Source: Pseudomonas sp. DTU12.3 (GTDB taxonomy: Bacteria > Pseudomonadota > Gammaproteobacteria > Pseudomonadales > Pseudomonadaceae). Taken from it: 64,000 bases of DNA. A program made the position numbers and the translations under genes. The stretch spans positions 3,413,501-3,477,500 of the forward strand of contig NZ_CP027218.1 of assembly GCF_004124275.1 (NCBI RefSeq), written 5' to 3'. This document shows positions 10,301 to 20,661 of the stretch, in pieces (the first letter of the stretch is position 1; each line of letters starts with the position of its first letter). Below the pieces are notes generated by a model. That model saw only the letters and a list, made by a program, of their open reading frames with translations. It did not search any database and was not told the origin of the DNA.

Positions 10301-11562
10301 GCCAGGGTCACGGTAAAAATACAACCGTTGGGTTCGCGGGTCGTCAGTTGTACCCGCCACTGTTGCTGGTTGCAGATTCGCTGCACCAGCGACAGTCCGA
10401 GACCAAGCCCTTCCCCACGTTGTTCATCGCCGCGCACGAAGGGCTGAAACATTGCGTGGTGTTGCTCCTCGGGAATGCCGATGCCACTGTCCTCGACCAC
10501 AAAACTGTCGTCACGCAGGGTCAAGCGAACGAAGCCGTGGTCGGTGTAGTGCCAGGCGTTGCGCAACAGATTGCCCAGCACCGACTGCAAAAACGTCAGG
10601 TTGTAGCGCGTCGTGCAGGCCAACTGCTCAACGTAGATAAACTCCAGGCCTTTTTCGCGGATCAACCGCCCCCAGACTTCTACTTGGGCATCCGCCACTT
10701 CCTTGAGCGTTACCGCCGACTGCACGGAGACTTCATCAGGTTTGCGCGCGAGCATCAGGAAGGTTTCAACCAACTGGCGCATTTCACTGCTGGCGCGGGC
10801 AATGCGATTGACCTGCGCCGTTGAACGCGCATCCAGTGACGGGTTGGCCAGCAGCAGTTCGCAAGAGCTGCCGAGCACCATCAGCGGTGTGCGCAGTTCA
10901 TGGCTGACGTCGCTGGTGAAGAGTTTTTCGCGGCTCAGGGTGGCTTGCAGGCGACCTAGCGTCTGATCGAACGACAACGCCAGTTCGCCGACTTCATCAG
11001 CGGCGTAATCCGGGTGCAGGGGTGGCGCCAGTTCGATCAGCTGATCGCGGTGGCGCACCTGTCGCGCCAGGCGGATCACCGGCGCCATCACCCGGCGCGC
11101 CAGCAACCGGCCGAGCACAATCGCCAACAGAATGCTGAGAATGAAACCGACAATCACCACGATGAACAACAAGTGTTCACGCTGTTCGAGGCTGCCTTGG
11201 TCACGCAGCAGCACGTACTTGCGCCCGGCCACCGATTCGACCATCGCGTAGAAGTCTTCGCCGTGGAACTTGATCTCCTGAAAGCCCAGTGGCAGCGCCG
11301 CCAATTGCGTGGTCAACGTCAGCGGGGGCTTGGCGCCTTCAGCGAAAAACAACTCGCTCTTTTCCGGCTTGTGGCTCCAGTGGCTGATGTCTTCCATCGC
11401 CAGCAGTCGGTGCAGGCCACCGCTCAACGTGGTGGTGGTCAATTTTCGCTCGACCACATGCACGGTGGCGACGATTCCCAACGCAAATACCCCGGCGACG
11501 AAGGCACTCATCAGGGCGAACACGATCACGATCCGCGTCGTCAGGCTGTGCTTGAGATCCAT
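10258..11562 (-). CDS. Sensor histidine kinase without an adjacent response regulator
   Basis: The 434-residue inner-membrane kinase has two membrane helices (about 9-35 and 131-151) enclosing a periplasmic sensor of about 95 residues. A HAMP-like linker follows, then the H-box SDVSHELRTPL (phospho-acceptor His221), an N-box LLRNAWHYT near 336, and G-boxes DSGIGIPEEQ and GEGLGLGLSLV. The class resembles EnvZ/ColS-type kinases. No regulator gene lies on either side, so it is an orphan or pairs at a distance. It is divergent from the Ais-like/ArnT-like operon and could sense envelope state; the pairing is inference. Confidence 0.85.
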   Translation of the reverse strand: MDLKHSLTTRIVIVFALMSAFVAGVFALGIVATVHVVERKLTTTTLSGGLHRLLAMEDISHWSHKPEKSELFFAEGAKPPLTLTTQLAALPLGFQEIKFHGEDFYAMVESVAGRKYVLLRDQGSLEQREHLLFIVVIVGFILSILLAIVLGRLLARRVMAPVIRLARQVRHRDQLIELAPPLHPDYAADEVGELALSFDQTLGRLQATLSREKLFTSDVSHELRTPLMVLGSSCELLLANPSLDARSTAQVNRIARASSEMRQLVETFLMLARKPDEVSVQSAVTLKEVADAQVEVWGRLIREKGLEFIYVEQLACTTRYNLTFLQSVLGNLLRNAWHYTDHGFVRLTLRDDSFVVEDSGIGIPEEQHHAMFQPFVRGDEQRGEGLGLGLSLVQRICNQQQWRVQLTTREPNGCIFTVTLAQEEGGQARGLPAA

Positions 11563-11892
11563 TCGTTCAGTCGGCTCCTATCGGGTTGTCTGGCGTGAGG
11601 GCAACAATAGACCAGCGCAACGCCGTTGTCCGCCACAACCGAGCTTCGCCGCAACCCTTGCGCGTTGTTAAGACCTGCGCCAAACAAAAACAGCGTTTGA
11701 GTTTATTTATCAAATAGCCGTTTTAGTTAGGCGCTTCAACTTTCCGCAATTTTTTCACATGTTATTCACCGCGCCCCTACGACCCCGAACGTAGTGTTCA
11801 GCCAGCATTCAACCAAGTAGTCGTAAAGTTGCTCGCTGCCTGAGCCTTGCGTTGCACTGAATGAAACATCAGGAGTTAGAAGGGGCAATATT
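11563..11892. other. Divergent control region between the sensor kinase and the Ais-like/ArnT-like operon
   Basis: This 330-base non-coding region is AT-richer in its middle (about 11695-11770) than its surroundings. It must hold promoters for both directions. A ColR-like motif is described separately. I see no REP, terminator or small gene here. Confidence 0.5.
11743..11758 (+). promoter_or_regulatory. Possible ColR-type binding site
   Basis: TCCGCAATTTTTTCAC resembles the consensus I recall for ColR in Pseudomonas putida, YYNASNNYTTTTTCAC, with one mismatch (G for the A). It is 134 bases upstream of the Ais-like gene. ColR controls envelope genes in pseudomonads. The match is by eye and from memory, so it is weak. 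Confidence 0.25.
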
Positions 11893-12558
11893 GTGGCGCA
11901 ATTATTTCAATCTGAAACAACATCAAAGTCGCCGCGTACTCCGCGCCTGCGCCTGTTGATAGCGCTTGCTTGCGTTGTGTTCGTAGCGATCCTGGTCAGC
12001 GGTTTTGTCTGGTGGCCACGCTCGCCGGTCGACCTCGATCACGCCGATCGCGCCACCACCGCCGAGTGGGTCAAGGCGTGGCAAGCGGGCGAAATCGTCG
12101 CATTGGTCCGCCATACCGAACGCTGCGACCGTTCGAGCAACACTTGCCTCGGCCCGGCTGACGGCATCACCCAAGCTGGCAGTCTCGCGGCGGCAGCCGT
12201 CGGTCAGGGCTTTGTGCGTCTCGGCATGCAGCAGACGCAAGTATTGAGCAGCCCGTTGACGCGGACAGCACAAACCGCGCACTCGATGTTCGGTCACGAC
12301 GCCAGCACTGAGGATTGGCTGGCCACCTGCGGACCGACGCTGCGCGATGAAATCGTCGCGAACAAGACACCGCAGCACAATCTGATTCTGGTCACCCACA
12401 GCGGTTGTATCAGCGACTTCGAAAAACAGAGCGGTTTTCCTCATGCAATTGCCGCCGAATACGGCAGCGTATTACTGGTGCGAATTAACCATCAGCAGAA
12501 ACTTAGCGTCCTGGGCATTGTAAATACCCCGTTCTGGCAAACAACAAGTGCCCAGTAA
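11893..12558 (+). CDS. Membrane-anchored histidine phosphatase, Ais-like (LPS core heptose phosphatase family)
   Basis: The 221-residue protein starts at GTG 11893 after AAGGGGC. One helix (about residues 20-41) anchors it to the inner membrane with the catalytic domain outside. The histidine phosphatase motif is [10 protein letters not shown] near residue 72, with RHT in place of the usual RHG, and the second catalytic histidine is in LVTHSGC near residue 163. Ais of E. coli, which removes heptose(II) phosphate from LPS core, has the same RHxE style and lies beside arn genes. Here an ArnT-like gene follows. The LPS role is inferred from these parallels. Confidence 0.75.
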   Translation: MAQLFQSETTSKSPRTPRLRLLIALACVVFVAILVSGFVWWPRSPVDLDHADRATTAEWVKAWQAGEIVALVRHTERCDRSSNTCLGPADGITQAGSLAAAAVGQGFVRLGMQQTQVLSSPLTRTAQTAHSMFGHDASTEDWLATCGPTLRDEIVANKTPQHNLILVTHSGCISDFEKQSGFPHAIAAEYGSVLLVRINHQQKLSVLGIVNTPFWQTTSAQ

Positions 12559-12613
12559 CCCGCAAATATCCGAACTTTCGCCCCACATACTTTATCCGCG
12601 CCAAGGTCCAGTC

Positions 12614-14329
12614 ATGACGTCTGATAACAAACCGTTGCGCCACGCTGTCCGACATTTATCACAAGCCCACTCGATGGTTGAGCGCTGGGCGATTCCCGGG
12701 CTGATCTTCGCCTTCGTGCTGTTTTATCTGCTGCCACTGATGAGCCACGGCTTGTGGATTCCCGACGAAACCCGCTACGGCCAGATCAGCCAGGAAATGC
12801 TCCTCAGCGGCAACTGGGTTGCGCCGCATTTCATGGGCATCCGCTACTTCGAGAAGCCGATTGCCGGTTACTGGATGATCGCCATCGGTCAGGCGATTTT
12901 CGGTGACAACCTGTTCGGGGTGCGCATCGCCTCGGCATTGAGCAGCGGCGCCAGCGTCTGGCTGGCCTATGTGCTGGCGCGGCGTTTGTGGAACAGCCCG
13001 CGCATCAGCGCTGCCTGCGCGTTGCTGTACATGAGTTTTGGTTTGATCGCCGGTCAGGCGGGCTACGCCAACCTCGATCCGCAGTTCACCTTGTGGGTCA
13101 ATCTGAGTCTGGTCGCGGTGTGGTTTGCCATTGATAGCCGCAGCGTAAAGGCCCGCCTCGGCAGTTGGGCGTTGTTGGGCGCCGCCTGCGGGATGGGCCT
13201 GATGACCAAGGGTTTTCTCGCCCTGCTGCTGCCGGTGCTGATCGCCCTGCCCTACATGATCTGGCAACGCCGCTTTGCTGAATTACTGCGTTACGGGCTG
13301 GTGGCGGTGCTGGTTGCCGCACTCGTCAGCGTGCCTTGGGCGTTGGCCGTGCAGGCGCGCGAACCGGATTTCTGGCGATTCTTCTTCTGGCATGAACACA
13401 TTCGCCGTTTTGCTGCCGGCGATGATGCCCAGCACGCGCGGCCATGGTGGTTCTACCTGCCGCTGCTGTTCGCCGCGACGTTGCCGTGGGCCATGTTGTT
13501 GCCATCGACGTTGATCCGTACCTGGCGCGAAAAACGCCAGCCGAAAATCGCGTTCCTCGCGTTGTGGTTCCTCCTGCCATTAGCGTTTTTCAGCCTGAGC
13601 AGCGGCAAGTTGCCGACTTACCTCATGCCGTGTCTGCTGCCCTTGGCCTTGCTCATGGGGCACAACGTGGTGCACTGGCTGCAGCAGCGCGACAGCCGGA
13701 TCCTGCGTCTCAATGGGGTAATCAACACAGCACTGGCGAGCGTTGCCCTGATTGCGCTGATCTATCTGCAAACCAGCAAAGAGATCTACACCCACAGCGA
13801 AATGTTCAGCCTGTCGCTGGTGTTTATCGTGCTGATCGGCTGGATCATCGCCAACGCCCTGCAGATCATGCGTCCGCTGACACTGTGGGCGATGCCGGCG
13901 CTGGGCATCGGCCTGTTGATCGCGCTACTGCCGGCGGCGATGCCCGCGCTGATCGTCGACAGCAAAATGCCTGACCAGTTTATTGCCGAACATCAGCAGG
14001 CATTGAGTGAAACGGCGTCACTGTTGAGTAATGACCTGGGCGCGGCGTCGGCGCTGTCGTGGCGTTTGCAGCGACCGCAAGTCGACCTGCTCAACACCGT
14101 CGGCGAACTTAAATACGGTCTCGAAGACCCGGCCATGGCGTCGCGCAAAGTCAGCCTGGCCGACGTCGGCGAATGGATGACGCAAGCACGTAAAAAAGGC
14201 TCGGTGGCGGTGGTGATGCGCGTCAACAGCACCCAGGACGAACAGGAAATCGGCCTGTTGCCGGCGGATGGCAAGCACTACCAGCGCGGCAATCTGCAAA
14301 TCTACATCTTCGCCAAGAGCCAGCCATGA
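12614..14329 (+). CDS. ArnT-like GT39 glycosyltransferase, paralogue outside the arn operon
   Basis: The protein of 571 residues is a polytopic membrane transferase (a dozen or so helices) with the family motif [20 protein letters not shown] near residue 45, whose Asp-Glu pair is catalytic in Arn[16 protein letters not shown] and [17 protein letters not shown] follow. It is strikingly similar along its whole length to the ArnT at 26094, including the C-terminal [17 protein letters not shown] and GELKYGL segments. ArnT moves L-Ara4N from undecaprenyl phosphate to lipid A in the periplasm. ATG 12614 follows AAGG; a GTG at 12548 overlaps the phosphatase gene and would add 22 residues. Its sugar or acceptor may differ from that of the operon copy. 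Confidence 0.85.
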   Translation: MTSDNKPLRHAVRHLSQAHSMVERWAIPGLIFAFVLFYLLPLMSHGLWIPDETRYGQISQEMLLSGNWVAPHFMGIRYFEKPIAGYWMIAIGQAIFGDNLFGVRIASALSSGASVWLAYVLARRLWNSPRISAACALLYMSFGLIAGQAGYANLDPQFTLWVNLSLVAVWFAIDSRSVKARLGSWALLGAACGMGLMTKGFLALLLPVLIALPYMIWQRRFAELLRYGLVAVLVAALVSVPWALAVQAREPDFWRFFFWHEHIRRFAAGDDAQHARPWWFYLPLLFAATLPWAMLLPSTLIRTWREKRQPKIAFLALWFLLPLAFFSLSSGKLPTYLMPCLLPLALLMGHNVVHWLQQRDSRILRLNGVINTALASVALIALIYLQTSKEIYTHSEMFSLSLVFIVLIGWIIANALQIMRPLTLWAMPALGIGLLIALLPAAMPALIVDSKMPDQFIAEHQQALSETASLLSNDLGAASALSWRLQRPQVDLLNTVGELKYGLEDPAMASRKVSLADVGEWMTQARKKGSVAVVMRVNSTQDEQEIGLLPADGKHYQRGNLQIYIFAKSQP

Positions 14330-15843
14330 CCTCGACGGCCAACGACCGCAAGGCTTTATGGATGCTGCTCGCGGCCACGGCGCTGATGCTGCTCTTCGGC
14401 CTCGGCCGTCGCGAACTGTGGGGCGCGGAAACCCGCTGGGCCAACATCGCCCTGCAGATGCTGCAAAGCGGCGACTATTTCGATCCGTATCTCAAGGGCG
14501 GGCCGTACTACGACAAACCGTTGCTGTCGTATTGGCTGATTACCGCCAGCGCCTGGCTGACCGGCAGCCTCGGGCCTTGGTCACTGCGTTTGTCGTCGGT
14601 TGTCGCGGCGTGGTTGAGTGTCTGGCTGGTGTACCTGCTGGGTGAGCAGCTGTTTCGCAAAGGCACCGGACTGATCGCCGGATGGATGCTGGCCACCACG
14701 TTCTATTTCGTGTTCTGGGCGCGCGTCGCCACCGCCGACATCCTCACCGTGTGCGGCGTGCTCGCTGCCGTGTGGTGGTATTGGCGCGGACCGGACGATA
14801 CAAAACTCTGGCGATACGTGGTGTTTTTCGGTTTGCTGGCGCTGACCTCGCTGTTCAAGGGCTTGATCGGCTTCATTCTGCCGGGGCTGGTGCTGCTGCC
14901 GCACCTGCTGAGCGACAAGCGCTGGAAGCTGCACCTGAATCTACGTCTGGCCGCAGCGTTGCTGATTGCCGGCACGTTCTACATGGCGCCGTTCCTGCTC
15001 TCGCATCTGTATGGCGCGCCGAACTACGGCGAAAGTGGCCTGGGTCTGGTGCTGCGGGAAAACGTCGTGCGGTTTTTCCAGCCGTTCGACAACATCGGAC
15101 CGATCTACACCTACCTTATCTATCTGCCGGTCTACACCTTGCCTTGGGCACCCTGCTGGTTGATTGCATTGTGGGTGGCGCTGCGGCACTGGCGGCAGAT
15201 CGAGCCGGACACCCGCTGGCTGATTCAGGGGCTGGCGCTGCTGATGATCTTCTTCACCGCCAGCGGCAGCCGTCGCAGCTATTACGTGCTGCCATTGGTG
15301 CCGTTCGCACAACTGCTCGGCGCCTGGTGGATCACCCGGCGCATGGCGGCGCGCAACGTCGAAGGTCGTGGATTGAACATCGGTTTTGGCGTCGCCACTG
15401 CGGTGCTGGTGGGCGTACTTGGCGTGCTCTACCCGTGGACCAACAGCGGTGGCGGCGTGATCCGTTTCGGCGAAACCGTGCGCGAACAGGCCAGCCAGCA
15501 GGCGCCGCTCGATCAGTGGCGCATGGTCATGGTCGAGGTCGACAACAAAGTGCCGATGTACCTGCAAACCGGCGGAGCGCCGTTCTATTACGTGGCGCAA
15601 ACCGCAGACTATCCGCGCAACGGCGACAGTGCCGCGCTGATCGCCTGGCTTGAACGCAGCAGCGGTCAGCAATGGAATCCGCAACGTACCATCTTCGTTG
15701 CGCAGTACCGCCAGGGCGAGCCTGTGCCGCTCGGTTATCTCGGCGCCGATCACCGGATCATCACCACCACGCCGACACGCGGCGAGCAATTTTTCCATGG
15801 CCGCGAGGACCAGAGCGTCGCCTACTTGCCCAATCCCTCCTGA
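14326..15843 (+). CDS. GT39/PMT-family membrane glycosyltransferase
   Basis: The 505-residue polytopic protein overlaps the ArnT-like gene by ATGA. The GT39 acidic motif appears as [19 protein letters not shown] near residue 28 (Ala-Glu instead of Asp-Glu), followed by [12 protein letters not shown]. Hydrophobic segments run through residues 8-370, and the last 110 residues form a soluble periplasmic domain. The family transfers a sugar from a polyprenyl phosphate carrier. Coupling to an ArnT-like gene and a phosphatase suggests LPS or lipid A as target. The specific sugar is unknown. Confidence 0.78.
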   Translation: MTSTANDRKALWMLLAATALMLLFGLGRRELWGAETRWANIALQMLQSGDYFDPYLKGGPYYDKPLLSYWLITASAWLTGSLGPWSLRLSSVVAAWLSVWLVYLLGEQLFRKGTGLIAGWMLATTFYFVFWARVATADILTVCGVLAAVWWYWRGPDDTKLWRYVVFFGLLALTSLFKGLIGFILPGLVLLPHLLSDKRWKLHLNLRLAAALLIAGTFYMAPFLLSHLYGAPNYGESGLGLVLRENVVRFFQPFDNIGPIYTYLIYLPVYTLPWAPCWLIALWVALRHWRQIEPDTRWLIQGLALLMIFFTASGSRRSYYVLPLVPFAQLLGAWWITRRMAARNVEGRGLNIGFGVATAVLVGVLGVLYPWTNSGGGVIRFGETVREQASQQAPLDQWRMVMVEVDNKVPMYLQTGGAPFYYVAQTADYPRNGDSAALIAWLERSSGQQWNPQRTIFVAQYRQGEPVPLGYLGADHRIITTTPTRGEQFFHGREDQSVAYLPNPS

Positions 15844-15981
15844 AATCTCATGACGTTGAATGACGCACGGCAATCGTGCGTTTTCGAGTCGCTGCTAATC
15901 TGAATGAAAATGACATGTATTAACGGTCTGTTTGACGTTTTTTTCTCATTTGCCTCTCTACATTGCCTGCGACTCAACATA

Positions 15982-15996
15982 TGCAAATCATTCGCA
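15982..15996. promoter_or_regulatory. Candidate Fur box upstream of the Fe3+-binding protein gene
   Basis: TGCAAATCATTCGCA is dyad-symmetric and matches 11 of 15 positions of the Fur core TGATAATCATTATCA. It sits 59 bases before the start of the FbpA-like gene, a suitable place for iron-dependent repression. Confidence 0.5.
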
Positions 15997-16054
15997 TTGA
16001 AGTCCGCTCGCGAGTGCCTGCCCATAACGTCTGAAAAACAGGAGCGTTTTCGTC

Positions 16055-17068
16055 ATGAATCCACAGTTTCCGTCCTTCCTGAAACGCGCGTTGCTGGCCA
16101 CGGCCCTGCTCGCTGCCAGCCAGGCCTACGCCGCCGACGGCGTTGGTCTATTGGTTTACAACGCGCAGCATGAAAGCCTGACCAAGGCCTGGGTCGCCGG
16201 CTTTACCGAAGAGACCGGCATTCCGGTGACCATTCGCAATGGCGATGACACCGAAATGGGCAATCAACTGGTACAGGAAGGCGCGGCCTCGCCGGCGGAT
16301 GTGTTCCTCACCGAAAACTCCCCGGCGATGGTGCTGGTCGACAACGCCAAACTGTTCGCGCCGATCGCGCCCGCCACGCTGGAACAAGTCGATGCGGCGT
16401 ACCGTCCGGCCCACGGCCAGTGGATCGGCATCGCTGCGCGCTCCACGGTATTCGTCTACAACCCGGCGAAACTTGCCGAAAAAGACCTGCCGAAATCCCT
16501 GCTCGACCTGGCCAAACCGGACTGGAAAGGTCGCTGGGCCGCCTCCCCGGCCGGTGCTGATTTCCAGGCCATCGTCGCTGCGGTGCTGGAGCAAAAAGGC
16601 GAAGCCGCCACGCTCGACTGGCTCAAAGGCATGAAAACCAACGCTACCGTGTATCGCGGCAACAGCGCCGTGCTCAAAGCAGTCAACGCCGGCCAGATCG
16701 ACAGCGGCGTGATCTATCACTATTACAGCTTCGTCGATCAGTCCAAGACCGGCGAAAACAGCCAGAACACCAAGCTCTACTATTTCAAACATCAGGACCC
16801 GGGCGCGTTCGTCAGTACCTCCGGCGCCGGCGTGCTGGCCTCCAGCAAACACCAGGAAGACGCACAAAAGTTCGTCAAATACATCACCGGCAAGGAAGGC
16901 CAGGAAATCCTCCATAGCGGCACCTCGTTTGAGTACGCGGTGGGCAAAGACGCGCCTTCGAATTCGAAACTGACGCCGTTGAAGGAGCTCGATGCGCCAA
17001 AAGTCGATGCGTCGAAACTCGACAGCAAGAAAGCCGTCGAGCTGATGACCCAGGCGGGAATCCTGTAA
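16055..17068 (+). CDS. Periplasmic Fe3+-binding protein (FbpA/HitA-type)
   Basis: The 337-residue protein has a Sec signal peptide (residues 1-27, ending AYA-AD). The iron ligands of FbpA are recognisable: the histidine in LLVYNAQHESL, the glutamate in FLTENSPAM, and the tyrosine pair in IYHYYSFVD. This identifies a ferric ion binder rather than a sulfate, thiamine or sugar binder. A good AGGAG precedes the ATG and a Fur-like box lies upstream. A permease and an ATPase follow directly, completing an FbpABC importer. Confidence 0.87.
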   Translation: MNPQFPSFLKRALLATALLAASQAYAADGVGLLVYNAQHESLTKAWVAGFTEETGIPVTIRNGDDTEMGNQLVQEGAASPADVFLTENSPAMVLVDNAKLFAPIAPATLEQVDAAYRPAHGQWIGIAARSTVFVYNPAKLAEKDLPKSLLDLAKPDWKGRWAASPAGADFQAIVAAVLEQKGEAATLDWLKGMKTNATVYRGNSAVLKAVNAGQIDSGVIYHYYSFVDQSKTGENSQNTKLYYFKHQDPGAFVSTSGAGVLASSKHQEDAQKFVKYITGKEGQEILHSGTSFEYAVGKDAPSNSKLTPLKELDAPKVDASKLDSKKAVELMTQAGIL

Positions 17069-18667
17069 GTGATCCCGGAACCTTTACCGGCGGAAATCGC
17101 TGCGGCGTCTTCCGCTCACCTGCCACTGAAAACCCGCGCCCTCACTGGTCGCGGGGGTTCGTGGGTGGTTGCCTTGGCGATCACGGTTTCACTGTTGTCG
17201 TTGCTGCCGATTGCGTTTGTGATCGGCGTGTCGTGGGCGACCGGCTGGGCGATGATCGAAGCCTTGGTGTTTCGCCCAAGGGTTGGCGAACTGCTGATCA
17301 ACACGGTGCTGCTGGTATTGATCACCCTGCCCTTGTGCATTGTGCTCGGCACGACGCTGGCGTGGCTGACCGAACGCAGCAATCTGCCCGGACGGCGTTT
17401 GTGGTCGTTGCTTGCAGTGGCGCCGTTGGCGGTGCCGGCGTTCGTGCACAGCTATGCGTGGGTCAGCCTGATTCCATCGATCCATGGATTGCCGGCCGGA
17501 GTGCTGGTGTCGGTGATCGCCTATTTCCCGTTCCTTTATCTGCCGGTTGCAGCGACCTTGCGGCGACTCGATCCAGCGATAGAAGACGTTGCCGAATCCC
17601 TCGGCCTCAAGCCTTGGGCGGTGTTTTTCCGCGTGGTGCTGCCGCAGTTGCGCCTGGCGATTTGTGGCGGTGCGCTGCTGGTGGGTTTGCATCTGCTGGC
17701 CGAGTACGGCCTCTACGCGATGATCCGTTTCGATACGTTCACCACGGCGATTTTCGATCAGTTCAAATCGACCTTCAACGGCCCGGCAGCCAACATGCTC
17801 GCCGGCGTTCTGGCCCTGTGCTGTCTGGCGATGCTCACGGTCGAATCCGCCGCCCGTGGCAAGGCGCGTTACGCCCGCGTGGGTTCCGGCAGTGCGCGCG
17901 AACAACGCACGGTGTTATTGAGTCGCGGCGCCAAAGCGCTCGGGCTGGGCCTGCAAGTGCTGACGTGCCTGCTCGCTCTCGGCGTACCGTTGCTGACTTT
18001 GGGGCGTTGGTTGATCGCCGGAGGTGTGGAGGTCTGGGGCGGCGGCGAGTTATTGCCCGCGCTGTTGCAAACCCTGTCGTTCGGCGTGGCCGGAGCGCTG
18101 TTGACGAGCCTGGCGGCGATACCGATTGCCTGGCTGTCGATCCGTGCGCCCGGCAAACTGCAACGTTTGCTGGAAGGCTGCAACTACATCACCAGTTCGT
18201 TGCCGGGGATTGTCGTCGCATTGGCGCTGGTGACCGTGACCATCCATTTCGCCCGACCGATCTACCAGACCACCATCACCGTGTTGCTGGCCTACTTGCT
18301 GATGTTCCTGCCGCGCGCACTGGTCAGCCTGCGCGCCGGTTTTGCCCAGGCGCCGGTGGAGCTGGAAAACATCGCGCAAAGCCTCGGCCGCTCGCCGTTG
18401 CGCGCCTTGTGGCTGATTACCCTGCGCCTCGCCGCACCCGGCGCGGCAGCCGGCGCAGCACTGGTGTTTCTGGCGATCACCAATGAACTGACCGCGACTT
18501 TGCTGCTCGCGCCCAACGGCACGCGCACCCTCGCAACCGGATTCTGGGCCATGACCAGCGAAATCGATTACGCCGCTGCGGCGCCTTACGCACTGCTGAT
18601 GGTGCTGCTATCGCTGCCACTGACGGCCATCCTCTACCACCAATCCAGGCGCACCGCTGGCCGATGA
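17069..18667 (+). CDS. Fe3+ ABC transporter permease (FbpB-type, fused double domain)
   Basis: The 532-residue protein begins with GTG directly after the TAA of the binding-protein gene, so the two are translated in sequence. It holds two binding-protein-dependent permease domains, each with an EAA-type loop: [21 protein letters not shown] near residue 172 and [21 protein letters not shown] near residue 432. About twelve membrane helices are expected. It forms the channel for iron taken from the FbpA-like protein. Confidence 0.87.
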   Translation: MIPEPLPAEIAAASSAHLPLKTRALTGRGGSWVVALAITVSLLSLLPIAFVIGVSWATGWAMIEALVFRPRVGELLINTVLLVLITLPLCIVLGTTLAWLTERSNLPGRRLWSLLAVAPLAVPAFVHSYAWVSLIPSIHGLPAGVLVSVIAYFPFLYLPVAATLRRLDPAIEDVAESLGLKPWAVFFRVVLPQLRLAICGGALLVGLHLLAEYGLYAMIRFDTFTTAIFDQFKSTFNGPAANMLAGVLALCCLAMLTVESAARGKARYARVGSGSAREQRTVLLSRGAKALGLGLQVLTCLLALGVPLLTLGRWLIAGGVEVWGGGELLPALLQTLSFGVAGALLTSLAAIPIAWLSIRAPGKLQRLLEGCNYITSSLPGIVVALALVTVTIHFARPIYQTTITVLLAYLLMFLPRALVSLRAGFAQAPVELENIAQSLGRSPLRALWLITLRLAAPGAAAGAALVFLAITNELTATLLLAPNGTRTLATGFWAMTSEIDYAAAAPYALLMVLLSLPLTAILYHQSRRTAGR

Positions 18668-19722
18668 ACGCACTTGAACTGATCTCCCTGAGCAAAGCCT
18701 TTGGCGCGCAGAAAGCGCTGGATGACATCTGCCTGTCCGTACCGACCGGCAGCCGCACGGTGATTGTCGGCCCTTCGGGTTCCGGTAAAACCACGCTGTT
18801 GCGGATGATCGCCGGTTTCGAATTCCCCGACGCCGGCAGCCTGACTCTTAACGGTCAGGTGCTGGTCGACAGCACTCACGCGGTTCCGGCTTATCAGCGC
18901 CAGATAGGCTACGTGCCGCAGGACGGCGCGCTGTTCCCGCACATGACGGTGAGCGCCAACATCGGCTTCGGCCTGGCCCTCACCGGCACGGCGCGACACG
19001 AGCGCATCGCGCAACTGATGGAAAGCGTTGCGCTGGACGCCAACATGGCCCAGCGCTGGCCGCATGAGTTGTCCGGTGGCCAGCAGCAAAGGGTTTCACT
19101 GGCGCGCGCGCTGGCCCAACAACCACGCCTGATGCTGCTCGACGAACCGTTCTCCGCGCTCGACACCGGCCTGCGCAGCGCCATGCGCAAAATGGTCGCG
19201 CGCCTGTTGGCGGATGCTGGCGTGACGACCATCCTGGTCACTCACGATCAGGGCGAAGCACTGTCATTTGCCGACCAGTTGGCGGTGATGCGCGGCGGTC
19301 GTCTGGTGCAGTCCGGGCATCCGATGGATCTCTATCGTTATCCGGAAGATGAGCAGACCGCGCACTTTCTCGGCGAAGCCGTGGTGATGCCGGCGCGCAT
19401 CGAATCCGGTTGGGCGCACTGCGATCTCGGCCCGGTGCCAGTCAACAGCAATGGCTTCATTGGCGATGCGCAAATCATGCTGCGACCGGAACAATTGCAG
19501 GTCGGCGGCACAGTCATTGGCGCTCCGAGCTACGATGCGGTGGTCACCGAACGTGATTTCGCCGGCAACACCTGCACGCTGACGGTCGAACTGCGCTCCC
19601 CCGCCAGTCAGGCGCCGGGTCGTTCGCTACTGGTGCGCAGCTCTGGCATGCACGCGCCGCCGGCCGGCAGCGCGGTGCAATTGTCGGTGCTCGGTGCAGC
19701 TCACGTGTTCGCCGCGCTCTGA
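18664..19722 (+). CDS. Fe3+ ABC transporter ATP-binding protein (FbpC-type)
   Basis: The 352-residue ATPase overlaps the permease gene by ATGA. Walker [10 protein letters not shown] is at about 36-44, the signature LSGGQQQR near 137, Walker [12 protein letters not shown] near 156, and the switch histidine in [12 protein letters not shown]-terminal TOBE-like domain (about 240-350) is typical of FbpC/PotA. It powers the ferric importer. The stop codon TGA at 19720-19722 directly abuts the stop codon of the convergent recombinase gene. Confidence 0.88.
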   Translation: MNALELISLSKAFGAQKALDDICLSVPTGSRTVIVGPSGSGKTTLLRMIAGFEFPDAGSLTLNGQVLVDSTHAVPAYQRQIGYVPQDGALFPHMTVSANIGFGLALTGTARHERIAQLMESVALDANMAQRWPHELSGGQQQRVSLARALAQQPRLMLLDEPFSALDTGLRSAMRKMVARLLADAGVTTILVTHDQGEALSFADQLAVMRGGRLVQSGHPMDLYRYPEDEQTAHFLGEAVVMPARIESGWAHCDLGPVPVNSNGFIGDAQIMLRPEQLQVGGTVIGAPSYDAVVTERDFAGNTCTLTVELRSPASQAPGRSLLVRSSGMHAPPAGSAVQLSVLGAAHVFAAL

Positions 19723-20661
19723 TCAGAGATCGAAGCGATCCACCGCACGCCGCCGCTCGTTGTCATCGCGCACATCGTAGTTGGCGGTGGTCTGGATATT
19801 GCTGTGGTGGGCGAGCTTCTGCGCGATCGACAGGTCGTGCTCCTCGATCACCCGGGTGATGAACGAGCGACGGAAATCGTGCGGCATGATCTTCACCCCG
19901 ACCTGGGTGCCACGTTGGCGCGCGATGTAGTAGATCGCGTGTTTGGTGATGCGCTCACGGGTGATGTGGCTGCCACGGCGGATGCGGTTGAACAGAAAGG
20001 CATCGTCGCTCTCGCCTTCCTTGAGCTGCTCGCGGCGGAACTCCAGCCATTTATTGAGCTTGTCGAACGCCCACGTCGGTGCATATTTGATCAGTTGCTT
20101 GTTGCCCTTGCCGGTGACGGTCAGGCTGCGTTCGCGGAAATCGACCTGATTCAAATCCAGATCCACCGACTCTGATTTGCGCATGCCGGTGCCATACAAC
20201 AGTGCGATCACTGCAGCGTCGCGCAGGCCCTGCGGGCGCGGGTCGGCGGCGCAGACTTCCATCAGTTCGTGAATCAAGGTGCGCTTGAGATTGCGCCCCT
20301 GCGACAGTCGCGTACCGGCAATGCCTTTTACCGAACGCATCTTTAAAAGATGGTCCTGGCTGATCAGGCTCATGCGCCAGGCTTCATTCATTACACCGCG
20401 TATGGCATTGACATAAAGCGAAGAAGTGTTCGGCGCGTAGTTGTCTTCGCGTAAAGCGGCCACCAGCGCGACAACATCTTCAGGTTGTAACGCATGCCAG
20501 GGAATCTCTTCGACATTCATCTCGGCAAAGCCGAGGCGATCGGCAGCGTCCTGCAAAACGTAACGCATGGTCAGCTGGCTGGAAGGTGCCAGGCGTGCCA
20601 GATACACGGTCATCGGATTGGTTTGGCGGGTTTCCAACGGAACAGCGGGCAAGTCAATCAA
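19723..20661 (-). CDS. Tyrosine recombinase / site-specific integrase
   Basis: The 312-residue protein has the full catalytic set of tyrosine recombinases: Arg in YGTGMRKSE, HxxR in PHDFRRSF, the second His in LAHHSN and the nucleophile in TTANYDVR. An N-terminal SAM-like core-binding domain covers the first 130 residues or so. Three starts are possible: TTG 20661 (after AAGG), ATG 20613 and GTG 20715; I chose the first because reading-frame quality extends beyond 20613. There is no adjacent tRNA, phage or transposition gene. It may be a resident chromosomal recombinase or the relic of an integrated element. Confidence 0.8.
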   Translation of the reverse strand: MIDLPAVPLETRQTNPMTVYLARLAPSSQLTMRYVLQDAADRLGFAEMNVEEIPWHALQPEDVVALVAALREDNYAPNTSSLYVNAIRGVMNEAWRMSLISQDHLLKMRSVKGIAGTRLSQGRNLKRTLIHELMEVCAADPRPQGLRDAAVIALLYGTGMRKSESVDLDLNQVDFRERSLTVTGKGNKQLIKYAPTWAFDKLNKWLEFRREQLKEGESDDAFLFNRIRRGSHITRERITKHAIYYIARQRGTQVGVKIMPHDFRRSFITRVIEEHDLSIAQKLAHHSNIQTTANYDVRDDNERRRAVDRFDL

